Below, in pieces: positions 5,368 to 7,117 of a stretch of DNA of 7,117 nt. The notes under the pieces are model-generated. The model did not search any database and was not told the origin of the DNA. It was given only the letters and a program-made list of their open reading frames with translations. The position numbers were made by a program, and so were the translations under genes. This stretch comes from an uncultured Haemophilus sp. (GTDB taxonomy: Bacteria; Pseudomonadota; Gammaproteobacteria; Enterobacterales; Pasteurellaceae): NCBI GenBank assembly GCA_902482195.1, contig CABSZQ010000065.1, positions 1 through 7,117 of the forward strand, read 5' to 3'. Every line of letters begins with the position of its first letter. Within the stretch, counting starts at the first letter, position 1.

Positions 5368-7117
5368 TTATAGCCCTTTTAAATCCTTATCTAATAAACG
5401 AGCGAGCAATAAAATACCGTCTTTAAAGCGATATTCTGCATATTCCGCTTGCGCATAATGTTCACCTTTCCCTTCCGCAAAGAAATAATCTTGGCTTGGT
5501 AATTTAGGAAGCCAACTACCATTATAACGAATTGGCAAATAAACATTTGGTGTGCAATGTTTAAAATCTGTTGGTATTTCTGATTGCGCCTCACAAAATG
5601 TCGCAACATGATTTTTATCAAGATGAACAAGGAGATAAGCTTTGTTTCCCGAAGGACTTGATTCATCTATACCTGTGGTTTCAGTGGTTTCATTAGATTC
5701 AAGAGTATCAATAGATTCATTGCTTTCAAGGGATTCATTCGATTCAGGTAAAACCTGACTTTGCTGAAACTCAGATAAAATAGCGTAATTCAATATCATA
5801 TAATCGCCTTGCATCAATGAACGAGGATCCACAGGGGCGATTTTTAAGACAACAGGCTTACCAGTAGCCAGCACATCTTCAAATTGCTGTACTTTATAGT
5901 TCACCGCCCCCAATAACGCAATCACAAAGACGCCAACAAGCCAAATCGGTGCTTTAAAAACAGAATGGTTTTCGACCGCACTTTGTGAAGGCGCTTTATA
6001 ACGTGCATGCAAGAATAAAGTAACAATCGCAAAAATAACGGCAAAGCTTACTAGCAATCCCCCTTTATAGAGTAATGGGATGCTCAATTGGTAATAGAAC
6101 CCACCTAAATAAACAACAAAGGCAAATACCAAAAGACCGAAGAACGCACGGCTGTCCGTCCAATAAACAAGCAATAATAACGCTGTTAAATATAAAATGA
6201 CGGGTATCCCAACAAAGCCTAATGCAAACAAGGTTAATACTAATAAAATTAACACTGCTTCTGTGTGTTTGGATTCACTATGCTTATTCATTAGTACATA
6301 GACAATTAATGGTAATGCACAGATAAGCAGATATAAGATATGGCTAACATCAAACTGGAAGTGTGACCAAAATTGTCCACTTAAAACTTGCAACACATTA
6401 TCAAGACTCATCGCGTCTGCTGGCATGACATCACTTGAAACATCTGTATCAATAAGGCCATAATCTACCCAAGGAATCGTCATATACGACGGCACAGAGA
6501 TCCATAGAGAGAATAATACTGTTCCCCAGGCAATAGGCTTTAAATGAATTCGCGCTGATTGATTAGGTCGCATGACCCAATAAAAGAGTACAATCGAACT
6601 CAAGAGCTGGATTTTATTAAACCATCTGTTATTAAACCATGTGTTAAACCATGCGTTATTCAAGCTGTAATTATGGAAATATAGATTATAGGAAATTTGC
6701 CAAAAAACGAGAAGCTGGGTAACCAGTAGAATCCTCACTAAAGAATTCGGCATCAATTTGTAGCTAACAATAATAATGACTGAAAAAATCAGTGTGGAAA
6801 TAAAGATACCGAGATTTGAATCTTTGCTAAATTCATTTCCTAATAAAAGAAAAAAATCATCAAATTTAACAAGCAAATAGAATCCTAAAAAACTGTTTGC
6901 GATTAGAAAAAATAAACCTGCTAAATTTTTAGATTGTTCATCCGTTTCTTTGCTTAATGTGATAAATAAAGCCACTACAAATAAAAGAATACCAAAGATT
7001 AATGCACCAGATTCTGATAAACCTAAAGCAAGAAAGAACCAAACGCCTATAGTAACGACAGCTATCAATAAGGCAACCACCCATAATATTGAAATCGCCC
7101 AATGGAATTTCTTATTA
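5368..7117 (-). CDS. DUF4401/GDYXXLXY-type membrane protein, 5' end outside the window
   Basis: At least 582 residues; numbering here starts at the GTG at 7080. The frame remains open from that GTG to the right edge (encoding LWVVALLI and earlier hydrophobic residues), so the real start lies upstream and the GTG is probably internal. The N-terminal two thirds is a chain of roughly twelve to fourteen membrane helices, consistent with the DUF4401 family. A final helix (about 378-394) leads to an extracytoplasmic C-terminal domain with the name motif GDYMILNY (425-432) and the ending YFFAEGKGEHYAQAEYAEYR (532-551), typical of the GDYXXLXY family. In related genomes these domains usually sit beside a DUF2157 membrane protein, which I would expect just upstream. 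The function is unknown. Two oddities: a WFN repeat in a loop (144-154) and an acidic Ser/Asn/Glu insertion (about 440-478) inside the GDYXXLXY domain. The gene converges on cmoA. Confidence 0.85.
   Translation of the reverse strand, partial: NKKFHWAISILWVVALLIAVVTIGVWFFLALGLSESGALIFGILLFVVALFITLSKETDEQSKNLAGLFFLIANSFLGFYLLVKFDDFFLLLGNEFSKDSNLGIFISTLIFSVIIIVSYKLMPNSLVRILLVTQLLVFWQISYNLYFHNYSLNNAWFNTWFNNRWFNKIQLLSSIVLFYWVMRPNQSARIHLKPIAWGTVLFSLWISVPSYMTIPWVDYGLIDTDVSSDVMPADAMSLDNVLQVLSGQFWSHFQFDVSHILYLLICALPLIVYVLMNKHSESKHTEAVLILLVLTLFALGFVGIPVILYLTALLLLVYWTDSRAFFGLLVFAFVVYLGGFYYQLSIPLLYKGGLLVSFAVIFAIVTLFLHARYKAPSQSAVENHSVFKAPIWLVGVFVIALLGAVNYKVQQFEDVLATGKPVVLKIAPVDPRSLMQGDYMILNYAILSEFQQSQVLPESNESLESNESIDTLESNETTETTGIDESSPSGNKAYLLVHLDKNHVATFCEAQSEIPTDFKHCTPNVYLPIRYNGSWLPKLPSQDYFFAEGKGEHYAQAEYAEYRFKDGILLLARLLDKDLKGL
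5689..5745 (-). repeat. ESNES-coding tandem repeat inside the GDYXXLXY domain
   Basis: On the coding strand, units of about 21 bases resembling GAATCNAATGAATC-type text repeat nearly three times and encode ESNESL, ESNESI and ESNETT, split by DTL. The repeats are imperfect at third positions, which suggests an older expansion kept by selection rather than a fresh slippage product. The tract sits in an inserted loop between the GDYMILNY strand and the AYLLVHLD strand. Confidence 0.7.
5975..5983 (-). repeat. DNA uptake signal sequence inside the DUF4401/GDYXXLXY gene
   Basis: Exact core ACCGCACTT. It falls in a hydrophilic linker (coding S367-A368-V369) between two membrane helices, where sequence constraint is expected to be low. 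Confidence 0.9.
6614..6655 (-). repeat. 15-bp tandem repeat encoding WFN units
   Basis: On the plus strand TTATTAAACCATCTG is followed directly by TTATTAAACCATGTG and then by a shortened 12-base copy TTAAACCATGCG. All copies stay in frame and give three W-F-N triplets at residues 144-154 of the membrane protein. The near-perfect match of the first two units (one base differs) indicates recent slippage. Confidence 0.8.

Noticed and set aside
5391..5666. 91-codon minus-strand frame inside the GDYXXLXY region
   Set aside because: It is a shifted frame of the same strand; the longer frame carries the GDYXXLXY motif and the expected domain ending, so no frameshift is needed.

Overview
The window looks like chromosome from a Haemophilus-type member of the Pasteurellaceae. 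Seven exact copies of the Hin-type DNA-uptake core (AAGTGCGGT or its complement) lie in 7.1 kb, the DNA is AT-rich, and AspRS and CmoA read, from memory, as very close relatives of the H. influenzae proteins. Small differences from the H. influenzae AspRS I remember (for example the last 13 residues) suggest a sister species such as H. parainfluenzae or H. haemolyticus, but I cannot settle which.

Layout, left to right. Four genes are on the minus strand, so they are transcribed aspS, then a small membrane protein, then an Nramp-like transporter, then nudB. Each of the first three is followed by its own strong hairpin. aspS (2624-4390) charges tRNA-Asp. The 126-residue four-helix membrane protein (2163-2543) is of unknown function. 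The 422-residue carrier (569-1837) has the Nramp fold signature but lacks the canonical metal-binding motifs. nudB (9-467) is the Nudix hydrolase of folate synthesis, and it has its own good promoter immediately after the carrier's terminator. aspS and nudB are close neighbours in enterobacteria and, as I recall, in H. influenzae, so the two middle genes look like an accessory insertion in a conserved core locus.

To the right, cmoA (4575-5300, plus strand) diverges from aspS across 184 bp. This spacer holds a promoter in each direction and a 20-bp imperfect palindrome lying on the aspS -10 region. CmoA makes carboxy-SAM for tRNA wobble-uridine modification. It converges, through a bidirectional terminator, on a large minus-strand membrane protein (DUF4401 plus GDYXXLXY type) whose 5' end lies beyond the window.

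The genes share no single pathway. aspS and cmoA both serve tRNA, nudB serves folate, and the others are envelope proteins of uncertain role. I see no CRISPR array, transposase, phage gene, toxin-antitoxin pair or RNA gene. The more unusual signals are the carrier with altered binding motifs, uptake sequences used as terminators and as coding sequence, the promoter embedded in a terminator tail, and two repeat tracts in the DUF4401/GDYXXLXY protein.
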